DNA of 64,000 nucleotides, taken from positions 1 to 64,000 of the forward strand of contig CAIYVX010000059.1 in assembly GCA_903929765.1 (NCBI GenBank). Reading direction: 5' to 3'. The notes under the pieces were generated by a model, which saw only the letters and a list, made by a program, of their open reading frames with translations, ran no database searches and was not told the DNA's origin. Position 1 is the first letter of the stretch, and every line of letters begins with the position of its first letter. The position numbers and the translations under genes were made by a program. This document shows, one piece after another, positions 48,373-57,782 of the stretch. This DNA comes from an uncultured Planctomycetia bacterium (GTDB taxonomy: Bacteria; Planctomycetota; Phycisphaerae; FEN-1346; JAACEH01).

Positions 48373-49419
48373 ATGGGCCTCCTCTGGTTTATCCGCAAGA
48401 AGTGTGAGCAGTGTGGTAAACGCCTCTTGAAAGAAGAGTCTGAATTGGGATTGCACTTATGTACATCATGCGAACAACCCGAACGTGCCTACGAAGCCGA
48501 GAGAGAGAAACAACTAGACATTCAAGTATCCCTCCCCCATTTCCAACGTGTTTTCAGCGGGTTCGAGGTCTGGAGTGACTGTTACGTTCCGTGGCCGCCT
48601 TTGGACTCGGCAGAAGAAAGTCTGAAAGACAAGATTCGTTCATCCGTTGCCGACCTTGTGCCAAAAGAACAAGAGCGAGTACCGTTCAGGCAGGCAATCT
48701 ATGCCGGTAGCGCTACGTTTGACCCAGAGAACGGGCTACTCTTTAACATGGGAGTATGGCCTCGCGTTGGGCGCGATCAGGAATGCTTGGAGTTCGGGCG
48801 ATTGCCAACCGTTCCCCTTCCTCCGAATACCATCAGGTTTGACAGTGGAGAAGCCGAGCACTATTACAAGTATTCGGTGGCGTCGGAGGCGACTGATCTG
48901 GCGGAAAAACTTGTGTTGCTAAGTGTACTATGGGTGAGTGTGCCACTCGAAACTGTAGACTACCTTCGCGACAGCAGCAGTGTTTGGCTGATTGTTTCCC
49001 GACGTCTTGGCAACGCCCGATGGAAGCAGGGATTGATTCCCGAATTCGGGTACATGGTCGCGAGGAGATTTGGACTTTCGGTTACAATCCATGTGTCTGA
49101 TGCTCAGTCGGAATGTACTTTTGAATTGAAGAAAATCTTTGATGGTATCTGTTCCGCACTTCATCGCTATACTGGCTCGAACGTTTCCGTATTTATGGAC
49201 CGAATCCCAAGTGAGTTTGCCGATAACAAGGACGAGGTTGAAAGACTTTTTTCGGACCAAGAAAACAAAGTTCTCGGCGACAAGAATACGTTGATCACAC
49301 GCGCCGGACAATTATCCCCCGACGACGATTTGTGCCATTACGGACGGTTAGAGTTTGTGATCGGTCATGACGCAAGGCCTCCAAGCCTTCACATCGAAGT
49401 ATTGTCGATCGTGGGTTGA
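48373..49419 (+). CDS. Hypothetical protein with N-terminal zinc ribbon
   Basis: 348 residues from ATG 48373; an upstream ATG at 48298 would run through repeat sequence. N-terminal CEQCGKRLL and LCTSCEQPE form a zinc ribbon (about residues 12-40). The rest is a mixed alpha/beta protein with many acidic and aromatic residues and no motif I recognise. GC is clearly lower than serA. It is isolated between two copies of a palindrome and two inverted hairpin elements, so it may have arrived with mobile sequence. Confidence 0.6.
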   Translation: MGLLWFIRKKCEQCGKRLLKEESELGLHLCTSCEQPERAYEAEREKQLDIQVSLPHFQRVFSGFEVWSDCYVPWPPLDSAEESLKDKIRSSVADLVPKEQERVPFRQAIYAGSATFDPENGLLFNMGVWPRVGRDQECLEFGRLPTVPLPPNTIRFDSGEAEHYYKYSVASEATDLAEKLVLLSVLWVSVPLETVDYLRDSSSVWLIVSRRLGNARWKQGLIPEFGYMVARRFGLSVTIHVSDAQSECTFELKKIFDGICSALHRYTGSNVSVFMDRIPSEFADNKDEVERLFSDQENKVLGDKNTLITRAGQLSPDDDLCHYGRLEFVIGHDARPPSLHIEVLSIVG

Positions 49420-49465
49420 TAACCTACGGGATAATAGGGACGACCCTATTTTGGTCAGCCAAACA

Positions 49466-49492
49466 TTCAAGGTCACAAATTGTGATCTTGAA
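49466..49492. repeat. Palindrome, copy 2
   Basis: Matches the palindrome at 48219-48245 except for one T in the right arm (GATC for GACC). It is 47 bases past the stop of the zinc-ribbon gene. Confidence 0.88.
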
Positions 49493-49534
49493 CAGCCGTC
49501 GGGGTACGACATTATTTATATCGCACGGTCGGGA

Positions 49535-49566
49535 CTTCATGGCCCGTCTGCGCCGGACCATTCCAC
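49535..49566 (-). repeat. GGCATGGTC hairpin element, copy 4
   Basis: On the minus strand GTGGAATGGTCCGGCGCAGA then CGGGCCATGAAG; inverted relative to the copy at 48267. An AAAACCGGGACAGTCACCTA-type segment follows to about 49660. Confidence 0.75.
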
Positions 49567-49688
49567 TCGGCGGATTGGGTTGGCGGAAAAAAACAACAAA
49601 TACAAAAGAAACTGCCGGACAGGGCAGGAAAACCGGGAAAACCGGGACAGTCACCTATTGTCCTCCATATCACTTAGGAAATCCGTAA

Positions 49689-50810
49689 TCAGGCCGGAAT
49701 TTCCAGGGCCTTGCGCAAACGCTGCATGATGTTGACGGTCGCGCCGTTTTTGGAAAAGAAGTTTTTCGTCAGGCCGACGGCCAGGCGATATTGCGGATCG
49801 GCGAAGCCGATGGCGCCGCCGTAACCGCCGTGGCCGAAGGCGGTGGGGCGGGTGCCGAGTTCCAGATTACCTTCGCCGCCTAAACCGTAGCCCAGGGCGA
49901 AACGCGCCGAAGCGGGAGCGCCGGGAGCCGGAACCGTGGTCTGCAATTGAAGCTCCGTCGCCAGGCGGACGCGCTGGGGTGGGAGGAGTTCCACGCCGTC
50001 CACGCCGCCGGGCGTGAGGGCGGCATAGTGGCGGGCTAAAGCGCGGGCGGTCATAATGCCGGTCGAGGCGGGAACGCAGGCCCGGCGAACTTCCGGCCGG
50101 TTCATCCACTCGTGCAGCGGCCAGAGCCAGCCGGGAATCGGTTGCGGCTTGGTGTCGTCCACGGCCGGGGTCTGGCCCGGCTCGAACACCTCATCCAGCA
50201 CGGCCACGCGGCCCTCGACTTCGCCTGGAATGCCGTGGTAGATATTCTTCGTTCCGAGCGGCTGGCGGAGTTCCTCTTCGACCAGTTGCTCGAAAGTTTT
50301 CCCGGCCACGCGGCAAGCCGTCTCGCCCACCAGCCAACTGAAAGTCATGGCGTGGTAAACGATTTCCGCCCCCGGCGGCGAGACCGGGGTCTGGTCAGCC
50401 ATGATCGCGCACATCCGCCGCCAATCGTTCAGGTCCTCCGGCTTGATCCCCACCGGCAGGTTCTGCAAGCCCGACATGTGGGCGAGAACGTGGCGAACTG
50501 TGATGCCGCCCTTGCCGCGCGCTGCGAATTCCGGCCAGACCTGCGCCACCGGCGTGTCGTAAGTCACCAGGCCGCGCTCGACCAGGCGGTGCATGATCGT
50601 CGCGGTCAGGCCCTTGCCCACCGAGAAGACGGGGAAGAGCGTTTCGCCGTCGACGCGGCGGCCTGAGGCCGGATCGGCCACGCCCGCCCAGGCGTCGACG
50701 ACCAGCTTCCCGTCGAGGTAAACCGCCAGTTGCAGCCCGCGCTCTTTGCCTTCCTCGACCAGCGAGTTCAAGAACTTCTGCATCATATTTTGGACTTTGG
50801 ACGCAACCAT
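49689..50810 (-). CDS. Serine beta-lactamase-like hydrolase (class C / esterase family)
   Basis: 373 residues. The SxxK motif is FPVFSVGKGLTAT (about residues 60-72), with Ser as nucleophile. YHAMTFSW supplies the Tyr of the YxN/YxA motif, and GYGLGGEGNLELG followed by FGHGGYGG corresponds to the HxG/KTG strand. No signal peptide is seen, unlike true AmpC enzymes, so a cytoplasmic esterase or peptidase of the EstB kind is more likely than antibiotic resistance. Substrate unknown. It diverges from the ABC genes that follow. Confidence 0.85.
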   Translation of the reverse strand: MVASKVQNMMQKFLNSLVEEGKERGLQLAVYLDGKLVVDAWAGVADPASGRRVDGETLFPVFSVGKGLTATIMHRLVERGLVTYDTPVAQVWPEFAARGKGGITVRHVLAHMSGLQNLPVGIKPEDLNDWRRMCAIMADQTPVSPPGAEIVYHAMTFSWLVGETACRVAGKTFEQLVEEELRQPLGTKNIYHGIPGEVEGRVAVLDEVFEPGQTPAVDDTKPQPIPGWLWPLHEWMNRPEVRRACVPASTGIMTARALARHYAALTPGGVDGVELLPPQRVRLATELQLQTTVPAPGAPASARFALGYGLGGEGNLELGTRPTAFGHGGYGGAIGFADPQYRLAVGLTKNFFSKNGATVNIMQRLRKALEIPA

Positions 50811-51159
50811 TGACGTTGACTCCGATTGTTTGGGGTTGAGAGATTATCGTCCTCTCGGATGCCAGTGCAAGAGAAAATGGGCCGCCGGCAGTTTCGGGAA
50901 TTCCCCGGCGAAAAAAAACGGCGAATATCCAATATCCAACACTCAACACCCAATCATCAAGTGAAAAGCTCCCGCGGCGGAATCCGTACTTCATGATTGG
51001 ATATTGAGTGTTGGGTGTTGGATATTGGCTTTTTCCTCTTCTCCGTTCACCGATCTTGACGCTCCCGCTGCCACTTGACATCCCATCCATCCGCCATTAT
51101 ATAGGTGTCTTGCGCCGCTGCCATTGCTGTCCGCAGGGGCCATGAATCAGGAGCCGGCT
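50811..51159. other. Divergent spacer with heptamer inverted repeat
   Basis: No gene. A heptamer inverted repeat takes up the centre; the rest has no clear promoter. CATATTTTGG lies just upstream of the hydrolase start. Confidence 0.65.
50923..51032 (+). repeat. Heptamer inverted repeat, copy 3
   Basis: Left arm GAATATC, CAATATC, CAACACT, CAACACC, CAATCAT; right arm on the other strand CAATATC, CAACACC, CAACACT, CAATATC, CAATCAT. The modules are the same but in a different order. Core GGAATCCGTACTT. It ends 127 bases before the ATG at 51160. Confidence 0.9.
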
Positions 51160-52122
51160 ATGATCGAAGTGCAGGATCTGACCAAGTATTACGGGGCGTT
51201 TCTGGCGGTTGACCGCATCAGTTTCGAGGTGGCCGAGGGCGAGGTCGTCGGCCTCCTGGGGCCCAACGGCGCCGGCAAGACCACGGCCATTCGCATGTTG
51301 ACCTGCTTCATGCCGGCCTCGGCCGGCCGGGCCACGGTCAACGGGTTCGACATCTTTTCCCAGGGCCTCCAGGTCCGCGAGTCGGTCGGCTACATGCCCG
51401 AAAACGTGCCGCTCTACGAGGACATGCGCGTTGGCGAATACCTGACTTTCCGGGCCAGGCTGCGCGGCCTCGGCCCCGCCAAACGCGACACCCGCGTCGA
51501 CGAAGTGATCCAGCGCTGCCAGCTCAGCGACCGCCGCCGCCAGATCATCAGGACGCTTTCCAAAGGCTATCGCCAGCGGGTCGGCCTGGCCGACGCGCTG
51601 CTGGCCGACCCCAAGGTGCTGATTCTCGACGAGCCGACCATCGGCCTTGATCCCGGCCAGATTCGCGAGGCCCGCAAGCTGATTCAGGAACTGGCCCAGC
51701 GGCACACGGTTCTCCTGTCGAGCCACATCCTGCCGGAGGTCGAGCAGGTCTGCTCGCGGATCATCATGCTCGTGGCCGGGCGGATCGTGGCCAACGGCCG
51801 CATCGACGAATTGAAGGGCAGCATCGCCGGGGCGGGGGCGACGGTGCTGGAAGCGCGCGGCTCGGACGCCGACGGTACGCGGCGGGCCTTGGCGGCGCTG
51901 CACGGCGTCAAAAAAGTCGATCTCTCGCCCGCCGGCGAAAGCGATCTTTTCACCTTCGCCATCGAAACCGACGGCTCGGACGTCCGCGAAGCTGCGGCGG
52001 CGCTGCTGGCCCGGCGCAACTGGACGGTCCGCGACCTCCATCGGGCCAAGTCGACGCTGGAAGAGTTCTTCGTGCAGAAGGTCGCCGAGCAGGGGCTTTT
52101 CAAGGCTGCCGGACGGAGATGA
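51160..52122 (+). CDS. ABC transporter ATP-binding protein, Gld-like
   Basis: 320 residues from ATG 51160, with AGGAG six bases upstream (an in-frame ATG lies at 51142). Walker A GPNGAGKTT, signature LSKGYRQRVGLADAL, Walker B VLILDEPTIGLDPGQ and H-loop LSSHIL. The last 100 residues form an extra C-terminal domain, as in multidrug and GldA-type ATPases. It heads four genes reading the same way: this ATPase, a permease, a GldG-like protein and a DUF4340 protein. Confidence 0.93.
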   Translation: MIEVQDLTKYYGAFLAVDRISFEVAEGEVVGLLGPNGAGKTTAIRMLTCFMPASAGRATVNGFDIFSQGLQVRESVGYMPENVPLYEDMRVGEYLTFRARLRGLGPAKRDTRVDEVIQRCQLSDRRRQIIRTLSKGYRQRVGLADALLADPKVLILDEPTIGLDPGQIREARKLIQELAQRHTVLLSSHILPEVEQVCSRIIMLVAGRIVANGRIDELKGSIAGAGATVLEARGSDADGTRRALAALHGVKKVDLSPAGESDLFTFAIETDGSDVREAAAALLARRNWTVRDLHRAKSTLEEFFVQKVAEQGLFKAAGRR

Positions 52123-52125
52123 TTT

Positions 52126-52150
52126 GTAGGGTGCGTGCTTGCACGCACCA
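52126..52150 (+). repeat. GTAGGG hairpin element (GTGCGTGC stem), copy 2
   Basis: Same hairpin as 34176-34200, three bases after the ATPase stop and in the short spacer before its permease gene. Confidence 0.75.
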
Positions 52151-52173
52151 TAAAAAGTAAAAGGAAAACCACT

Positions 52174-52974
52174 ATGTCCAAGACTCTGGCCCTGATGAAT
52201 CGCGAGCTGCGGGCCTATTTCTATAGCCCCGTGGCCTACGTCGCCCTGGTGGCCCTCTACGCCGTCCTGGCCGTCTTTCTGCTGGTGCCGGGCCTCCTGT
52301 CGCCGCGCGGCTACTTCGAGGCTGGCCAGCCCGCCGAGATGCGAGCCGTCTTCGACACCATGGCCTACATCCTCGTCTTCATCATGCCCATCCTGACCAT
52401 GCGGCTCTTGAGCGAGGAGATGAACAAGGGCACCATCGAAACGCTGATGACCGCCCCCGTCACTGACACCCAGGTTGTTCTCGGAAAATATCTCGGGGCC
52501 ATGGGCTTCTATCTCCTGCTGCTCGCCCCTTCGCTCCTTTACCTCGGCCTGCTCGTCGCCTACGGCAACCCCGACGCCGGGATGATTCTGGCCGGGTACC
52601 TGGGCCTCGTGCTGATCGGCATGGTTTACACCGCCGTGGGCCTCTTGACGAGCACTTGCACCCGCTACGACATCGTCAGCGCCATTGTCGCCCTGTTCGT
52701 CCTTGGGACGATCACGCTGCTGTGCACCGTGCTGGCCTGGGGGGCCACGGCCCTGCGGCACCTCGCCCCCACGGCCGACTGGGCCCGCTGGCTCGTTGAC
52801 CGGCTCTCCGACTGGGGCCACCGCTTTTTCGAGTACATCAACGTGGCCAAACGGTACCAGGATTTCAGCCAGGGCAAAATCGCTTTCGACGACGTGACTT
52901 ATTTCCTCGTCGTCACCGCCCTGGTGCTTTTCATCACGGTCAAGGTACTCGAGAGCCGGAAGTGGCGGGCGTAA
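52174..52974 (+). CDS. ABC-2-type permease, GldF-like
   Basis: 266 residues with about six transmembrane helices. It opens MSKTLALMNRELRAYFYSP, typical of ABC-2 permeases, and LLSEEMNKGTIETLMTAPVTDTQVVLGKYLG is the conserved cytoplasmic elbow after the second helix. AAAAGG precedes the ATG. It pairs with the ATPase gene 51 bases upstream. Confidence 0.92.
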   Translation: MSKTLALMNRELRAYFYSPVAYVALVALYAVLAVFLLVPGLLSPRGYFEAGQPAEMRAVFDTMAYILVFIMPILTMRLLSEEMNKGTIETLMTAPVTDTQVVLGKYLGAMGFYLLLLAPSLLYLGLLVAYGNPDAGMILAGYLGLVLIGMVYTAVGLLTSTCTRYDIVSAIVALFVLGTITLLCTVLAWGATALRHLAPTADWARWLVDRLSDWGHRFFEYINVAKRYQDFSQGKIAFDDVTYFLVVTALVLFITVKVLESRKWRA

Positions 52975-52981
52975 AACAGTT

Positions 52982-53016
52982 AAAAATGCAAAATTAAAAA
53001 TGAAAAATTAAAAAAG
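52982..53016 (+). repeat. Seven-base word tract (AAAAATG vocabulary)
   Basis: AAAAATG, CAAAATT, AAAAATG, AAAAATT, AAAAAAG in strict register, between the permease stop and the GldG-like gene. Confidence 0.85.
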
Positions 53017-53056
53017 GCAAAAAAGAAAACAGGGGCCTTGAACCCCGGAGAAGAAT

Positions 53057-55279
53057 ATGGCAGAAGAAAAAAACCGCGAATCAAAAAGCGAAAACGCCCC
53101 CCGCCGCGGCCCGCGCCGCTTCCTGATCGGGGCCAACGTCGTCGTCTCCGTCCTACTCGTCGCCGCCCTGGTCGTCGCCGCCAACTTCATCGCCTGGTGG
53201 CTCACCTCCCGCTACGACCTGACCGCCGACGCCACCGTCGGCCACCAGAACAGTTTCTCCAGCCGCACGAAAATCCTGCTCCAGAAGCTCGACCAGCCCG
53301 TTCATATCACCTCCCTCTACACCGCCGAACCCAAAGACGCCCCCGCCGCCGAACGGAAGCGCCGCGTCGAAGATTTGCTCCACCTCTACCGCGCCGCCAA
53401 CAGCCGCTACGTCGAGGTCGAGTTTGTCGATCCGACCGACAACCCGGCCGCCTTCCACGTCGTGGCCAAGCGAATCACCGACGACTACGCCGGTGAAGCC
53501 AAGCCCTACGTCGCCGCCATCGGCGATTTCCTGAAGTTCAAGACGGAACTCCAGCGCACCATGCTGGCCGAGAAGGAGCGCTATGCCGCCATTGGCCGCG
53601 ACCCGGAAGCCTCCGCCGACCTGAAGACGCTGATGCACGGTTTGACCGAAGCTCTGGGCCAACTGATCGCCAAGAACGACGAGGTCGAGCGCAGCATCGA
53701 AACCTGGACCTCCGGCGGGGCGAGCCTGCCCGGCGCGACCGCCGACAAGGAGGGTGAGAAGAAAAAGGAAGAGCCGGCCGGCCTCGGCATCCCCGACTAT
53801 GCCAAGGCGACCAGCACCATCGCCTCCCTGGCCGACGCCACCGCCCAACTGCTCGACCAGATCGGGGAACTGATCAACAAGCAACTCCAGGTCGAAGGGC
53901 TGAGGATGCCGCAAACCCTTCGCCACGACCTTCAGGGGGCCGACGCCCGCTACAAGGAGATTAAGGATCGCCTGCTGGCCCTCTCCAAGCAGGCCACCCA
54001 ACTCAAGCCCCTGGAACTCGACACGGTCCGCAACGCCCTGTCGCTGGACGCGATCATCGTCGAGGCCGGCGGCCAGGTCCGCGTCGTCGGCTACGAAGAA
54101 ATGTGGCCGGCGCCGCCGGGGGCCTCGCGCATCGACCCGACCGTCGAGCGCCGCTTCAACGGCGAGGACGTGCTGAGCGCCGCCCTGACCCGCGCCGTCT
54201 CCCACAATCGCGTCTCCGCCGTTTTCGTCCAGTCCGGCGGCATGCCGGTCAGCGAGTTCTACGGCCGCTACACCGAAATGGTCGAGCGGCTGAAGCGGGC
54301 GAATTTTGAAGTCGCCACCTGGGACGTGGCCCGGTCGCACGAGCCGCCCAAAGTCGCCGGAACTTCCTCCTCGGTTTACATTCTCATGGCCCCGGAGCCG
54401 CCCGATCAGCAGCGGCCCACGCCGCCGCCGACGCCCGACCAGTACCAGAGCGTGACCGATCTGGTGAACGCCGGCGGCCGGGCGTTGGTTTTTTGCCGGG
54501 CCAGGATGTCGCCGATGATACCCGAAATTCCCTACACCGATCTGTTGCACAAGTGGGGCATCAATGCCCGCACCGACCTGCTCACGGTCACGTCCTATCC
54601 GATTAACGAGAACGAGAAAAACGGCCGCGCGCCGTTCCTCGACACCACGGCCTATCCGTCCGAAAGCGACTTCAAGTCGCCGCACGCGATCATCAAACCG
54701 CTCGAGGGGATCAAGGCCCGCTTCATCGGTCCGGTGCCGCTGGAGTTGGCCCAGCCGCTGCCGGCCGGCGTCGAGGTCTGGCCGCTGGTGGCCACGCCGC
54801 GCCGCCCCGACATCTGGGCCGACAAGGACATTCAGGAAGTCATGCAGAGTCACCCCGGCGCTTTCAAGAAGGGTGAGGATCTCCCTTCGCCCTACACCGT
54901 GGCCGTCGCCGCGGTGCGGACGGCCAATGTCGCCTCGGGCGCCGCCGCTCCGGCTGCGACGAATAAATCAGCCGCCAAGCTGGTCGTCTTCGGCGACGAT
55001 TTCTTCGCCAGCGACGAACTCATGCGGGCCTCTCTGAGCATGACCGCCAAACGCGAACTCGTCCTCCTCGACAACCCGGCCAACGGCGAAATCGTCGTCA
55101 ACGCCATGCTCTGGCTCTCCGACCAGCAGGACCTGATCGCCGTCAGCGCCAAGGCTCAGGAAGCCCGCCGCCTGGGCGTTCTGCCGTCGTGGCTCAGTTG
55201 GGGCCTGCCCATTGGCATCCCGGTCGTTGTGATCCTTCTGGGCCTCATTGTTTATATGGTCCGTTCTCGCGCGAGGTAA
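53057..55279 (+). CDS. GldG-like ABC transporter accessory protein
   Basis: 740 residues. An N-terminal transmembrane helix (about 22-45) is followed by a large extracytoplasmic region with the GldG/ABC-auxiliary layout: DLTADATVGHQNSFSSRTKILLQKLDQPVHIT near the start, and LVVFGDDFFASDELMRA with MLWLSDQ before a second helix (about 710-735) near the C terminus. A coiled-coil-like stretch with EKKKEEPAG interrupts the middle. In Bacteroidota the related genes take part in gliding and secretion, but in planctomycetes no role is established. It forms a unit with the ATPase and permease genes upstream. Confidence 0.85.
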   Translation: MAEEKNRESKSENAPRRGPRRFLIGANVVVSVLLVAALVVAANFIAWWLTSRYDLTADATVGHQNSFSSRTKILLQKLDQPVHITSLYTAEPKDAPAAERKRRVEDLLHLYRAANSRYVEVEFVDPTDNPAAFHVVAKRITDDYAGEAKPYVAAIGDFLKFKTELQRTMLAEKERYAAIGRDPEASADLKTLMHGLTEALGQLIAKNDEVERSIETWTSGGASLPGATADKEGEKKKEEPAGLGIPDYAKATSTIASLADATAQLLDQIGELINKQLQVEGLRMPQTLRHDLQGADARYKEIKDRLLALSKQATQLKPLELDTVRNALSLDAIIVEAGGQVRVVGYEEMWPAPPGASRIDPTVERRFNGEDVLSAALTRAVSHNRVSAVFVQSGGMPVSEFYGRYTEMVERLKRANFEVATWDVARSHEPPKVAGTSSSVYILMAPEPPDQQRPTPPPTPDQYQSVTDLVNAGGRALVFCRARMSPMIPEIPYTDLLHKWGINARTDLLTVTSYPINENEKNGRAPFLDTTAYPSESDFKSPHAIIKPLEGIKARFIGPVPLELAQPLPAGVEVWPLVATPRRPDIWADKDIQEVMQSHPGAFKKGEDLPSPYTVAVAAVRTANVASGAAAPAATNKSAAKLVVFGDDFFASDELMRASLSMTAKRELVLLDNPANGEIVVNAMLWLSDQQDLIAVSAKAQEARRLGVLPSWLSWGLPIGIPVVVILLGLIVYMVRSRAR

Positions 55280-55286
55280 TTTAAAT

Positions 55287-57551
55287 ATGAACTCTAAAAC
55301 CACCATCATTCTCGCCCTGCTCCTGGCCGTCGCCGGCGTGGCCGTTCTGGCCATCGTCAAATCCGCCGCGCCCGAGCACAAACCGACGCTCTCCTCCGTC
55401 CGCATCTTCCCGGACTCTAAGCCCGAAGACGTCGCGAGCATCACGCTCTCGCGTTCCGGCCCGCTCGGAACCGTCTCGCTGACCCTCTCCTCCGGCAAGT
55501 GGGTTCTGACCGCGCCGGTCCACGCCCCCGCCGACGCCTACCAGGCCGGCGACCTGGCTCGCCAACTCGCCGAACTCTCCTTCTCCCGCGCCGTCGCCCT
55601 CACTCCCGCCTCCACCGCCGAGTTCGGCCTCCAGCCGCCCGCCGCCACCGTCAAATTCACCTCCGCCGGCAAAAATCACGAACTTCTCGTCGGCAACGAC
55701 GTCGGTTTCGGCTCGCAACAGTTCACCTACGTCACCACGCCCGGGGCCAAAGAAGCTTACCTCATCAAAGGCACACTCCGCACGCTGGCTGTGGACGAAG
55801 TCGCCAATTTCCGCACCAAAACCATGATCGAAACCGGCGGCGAACTGGTCGGCCTCTCCCTCTCGCGCAGCGGCTACACCATCGCCGCCGAAAAAACCGC
55901 CGCCGGCTGGACCATCGCCCAGCCCGTCCGCACGCGCGGCGACAAGGCGGCGCTCGACGCCCTGGCCCTTTCCGCCCAGGGCCTCACCGCCGGGGCCTTC
56001 ATCACCAACGACCTCTCCGACCTCGCCAAATTCGGCCTCGACCAGCCGCGCCTGACCGTCGTCCTCTCCCTGAACTCTCCCGTCCCGCCCGCGTCCGCCG
56101 CAACTTCCGCCACCAAACCCGCCGCCGCCCAACTCCGCAACGTCGCCATCGAAATCGGCGGCTACGCCGACCTCCAGAAGTCCAATCGTTACGCCCTGGT
56201 CCTGGGCACGCCGTCGGTCATCTCGCTCCCCGAGGCAAAAGTCCGTGACCTCGATAAGGATTTATTCACCCTCCGCGACAAGCGGGTCCTGGCCGCCGAT
56301 CCGGAGCAGATTGAAAAACTCGTCCTCAATCTCGAGGGCAATTCCGTGACCCTCGAACGCCAGGACGGCAAGTGGAACATCACCGCCCCGGAAAAAGCCC
56401 CCGCCGACGCCGATGAAGTTTCTTCGCTCCTGGCGCACCTGGACAATCTCAAGACAAAGCAGTTCGCCGACAAGGCCGATCTCAAGGACAAGGCCTACGG
56501 CCTCGAACCGCCCTACGGCACCATCACCTATCGCGCTCGCGGCCAGACCGCCGACACGACCGTGACCATCGGCAAGAACAAGAGCGGCGAGTTGTGGACC
56601 GCTGAATCCGGGGCCTCCTCCGTCGGCCGCATCGATAGCGCCGGCCTGGCCGATTGCAAGAAAACCTGGCTCGACCTGCGCAGCCGCACGGTTTTCAAGC
56701 TTGCTCCGGGCCAGACGATTTCGCAGATTACATGGTCCCATAGCGGAGAAAAAGTGACCATCGAACGTCTCTCCGCTACGGGCAGCGATTGGACCATGGC
56801 CTCCCCGACTAAAATGGACCTGGACGGCGAGAAAGTGGCTAAGCTGGTCGAAGCCCTGTCGAACCTCAACGCTAAGAAATGGGTGGCAAAGGGTGAAAAG
56901 GCCGCTGACTACGGCCTCGACCACCCGCAGATCAATTTGTCCGTAACGATCACGGGCATGGTAGTAGGTTTCGAAGACAAGGCCATGATGCTTTCCATCG
57001 CAGAGAAAAATGGAATGCTAGTCGCCCAGAAGTTTAGGCCTTCAATAGTTCTCAGCAACATTCCGACCGTATTGCCTCTCATCTTCGAACTCGACCGCTC
57101 CCTCCTCGACCTCCTCTCCCAGCCGATGTGGAAAGGCCCCTGGCTCGATTTCGACAAGGAGCGCGTCACGCACCTGGAAATCGCCGGCCCCAGTCTCACC
57201 GTCACGTTCCTCCGCACCGGCCAGGAATGGTCGAGCGATCAGAGCGATCTTCAGGCCAATTCGATGCGCGTCAACTGGTACCTGAGTGACCTGGCCGGGC
57301 TGGAAGTCGCCCGCGTGGTCCGCTATGCCGCCAAGGACTTGGCCGAGTTCGGCCTCGACAAACCGGCCTGGCGGATTCGCCTCAAGGGCCTGACCGTCGA
57401 TAAGACGCTGCTGGTCTCCGAAAAAGGTCCGACCGGCGGCGACCGTTACGCCACCATCGCCGGCTCCAACCTCATCGTCGTCCTCGACGCCACGCAGTTC
57501 GCCCGGATCGTCAAGGATCAGAGCTACTTCCGGGCCGGTGGCAACGAATAG
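55287..57551 (+). CDS. DUF4340-domain protein of the Gld-like ABC unit
   Basis: 754 residues. A single N-terminal transmembrane helix (about 5-25), then repeated DUF4340-like modules. Each includes a GKWVLTAP/GKWNITAPEKAPAD-type strand and a DLAKFGLDQP / AYGLEPP / EFGLDKPAWR turn; about four to five such modules are visible. It lies eight bases after the GldG-like gene, and DUF4340 proteins often accompany that gene. It is probably exposed outside the cytoplasmic membrane. Function unknown. Confidence 0.85.
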   Translation: MNSKTTIILALLLAVAGVAVLAIVKSAAPEHKPTLSSVRIFPDSKPEDVASITLSRSGPLGTVSLTLSSGKWVLTAPVHAPADAYQAGDLARQLAELSFSRAVALTPASTAEFGLQPPAATVKFTSAGKNHELLVGNDVGFGSQQFTYVTTPGAKEAYLIKGTLRTLAVDEVANFRTKTMIETGGELVGLSLSRSGYTIAAEKTAAGWTIAQPVRTRGDKAALDALALSAQGLTAGAFITNDLSDLAKFGLDQPRLTVVLSLNSPVPPASAATSATKPAAAQLRNVAIEIGGYADLQKSNRYALVLGTPSVISLPEAKVRDLDKDLFTLRDKRVLAADPEQIEKLVLNLEGNSVTLERQDGKWNITAPEKAPADADEVSSLLAHLDNLKTKQFADKADLKDKAYGLEPPYGTITYRARGQTADTTVTIGKNKSGELWTAESGASSVGRIDSAGLADCKKTWLDLRSRTVFKLAPGQTISQITWSHSGEKVTIERLSATGSDWTMASPTKMDLDGEKVAKLVEALSNLNAKKWVAKGEKAADYGLDHPQINLSVTITGMVVGFEDKAMMLSIAEKNGMLVAQKFRPSIVLSNIPTVLPLIFELDRSLLDLLSQPMWKGPWLDFDKERVTHLEIAGPSLTVTFLRTGQEWSSDQSDLQANSMRVNWYLSDLAGLEVARVVRYAAKDLAEFGLDKPAWRIRLKGLTVDKTLLVSEKGPTGGDRYATIAGSNLIVVLDATQFARIVKDQSYFRAGGNE

Positions 57552-57585
57552 CCCTGTTTCTTCTTCAGCCCGCTCCCTTAACGGT

Positions 57586-57620
57586 GGGTGGCATGGTCCG
57601 GCGCAGACGGGCCATGAATG
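57586..57620 (+). repeat. GGCATGGTC hairpin element, copy 5
   Basis: GGGTGGCATGGTCCGGCGCA then GACGGGCCATGAATG; intact stem CATGGTCCG/CGGGCCATG. Confidence 0.78.
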
Positions 57621-57654
57621 AAAGACGTGTGGCCCGGAGGTCATTTCTGTTTTT

Positions 57655-57682
57655 ACTGACCACTGCCCACTAACCACTATTT
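57655..57682 (-). repeat. Seven-base word tract (AGTGGTC vocabulary), copy 2
   Basis: ACTGACC, ACTGCCC, ACTAACC, ACTATTT in register; the complement of the words at 834-868. Confidence 0.82.
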
Positions 57683-57782
57683 CCTACCGAAAGCTTGCAA
57701 TTCCAAGCCGGGATTGTATAATCACGGGTTCGCCGGTTGGTTGGCAGCCGGGGGAATCACTGCGCAGGAGGACTTTGGCACT

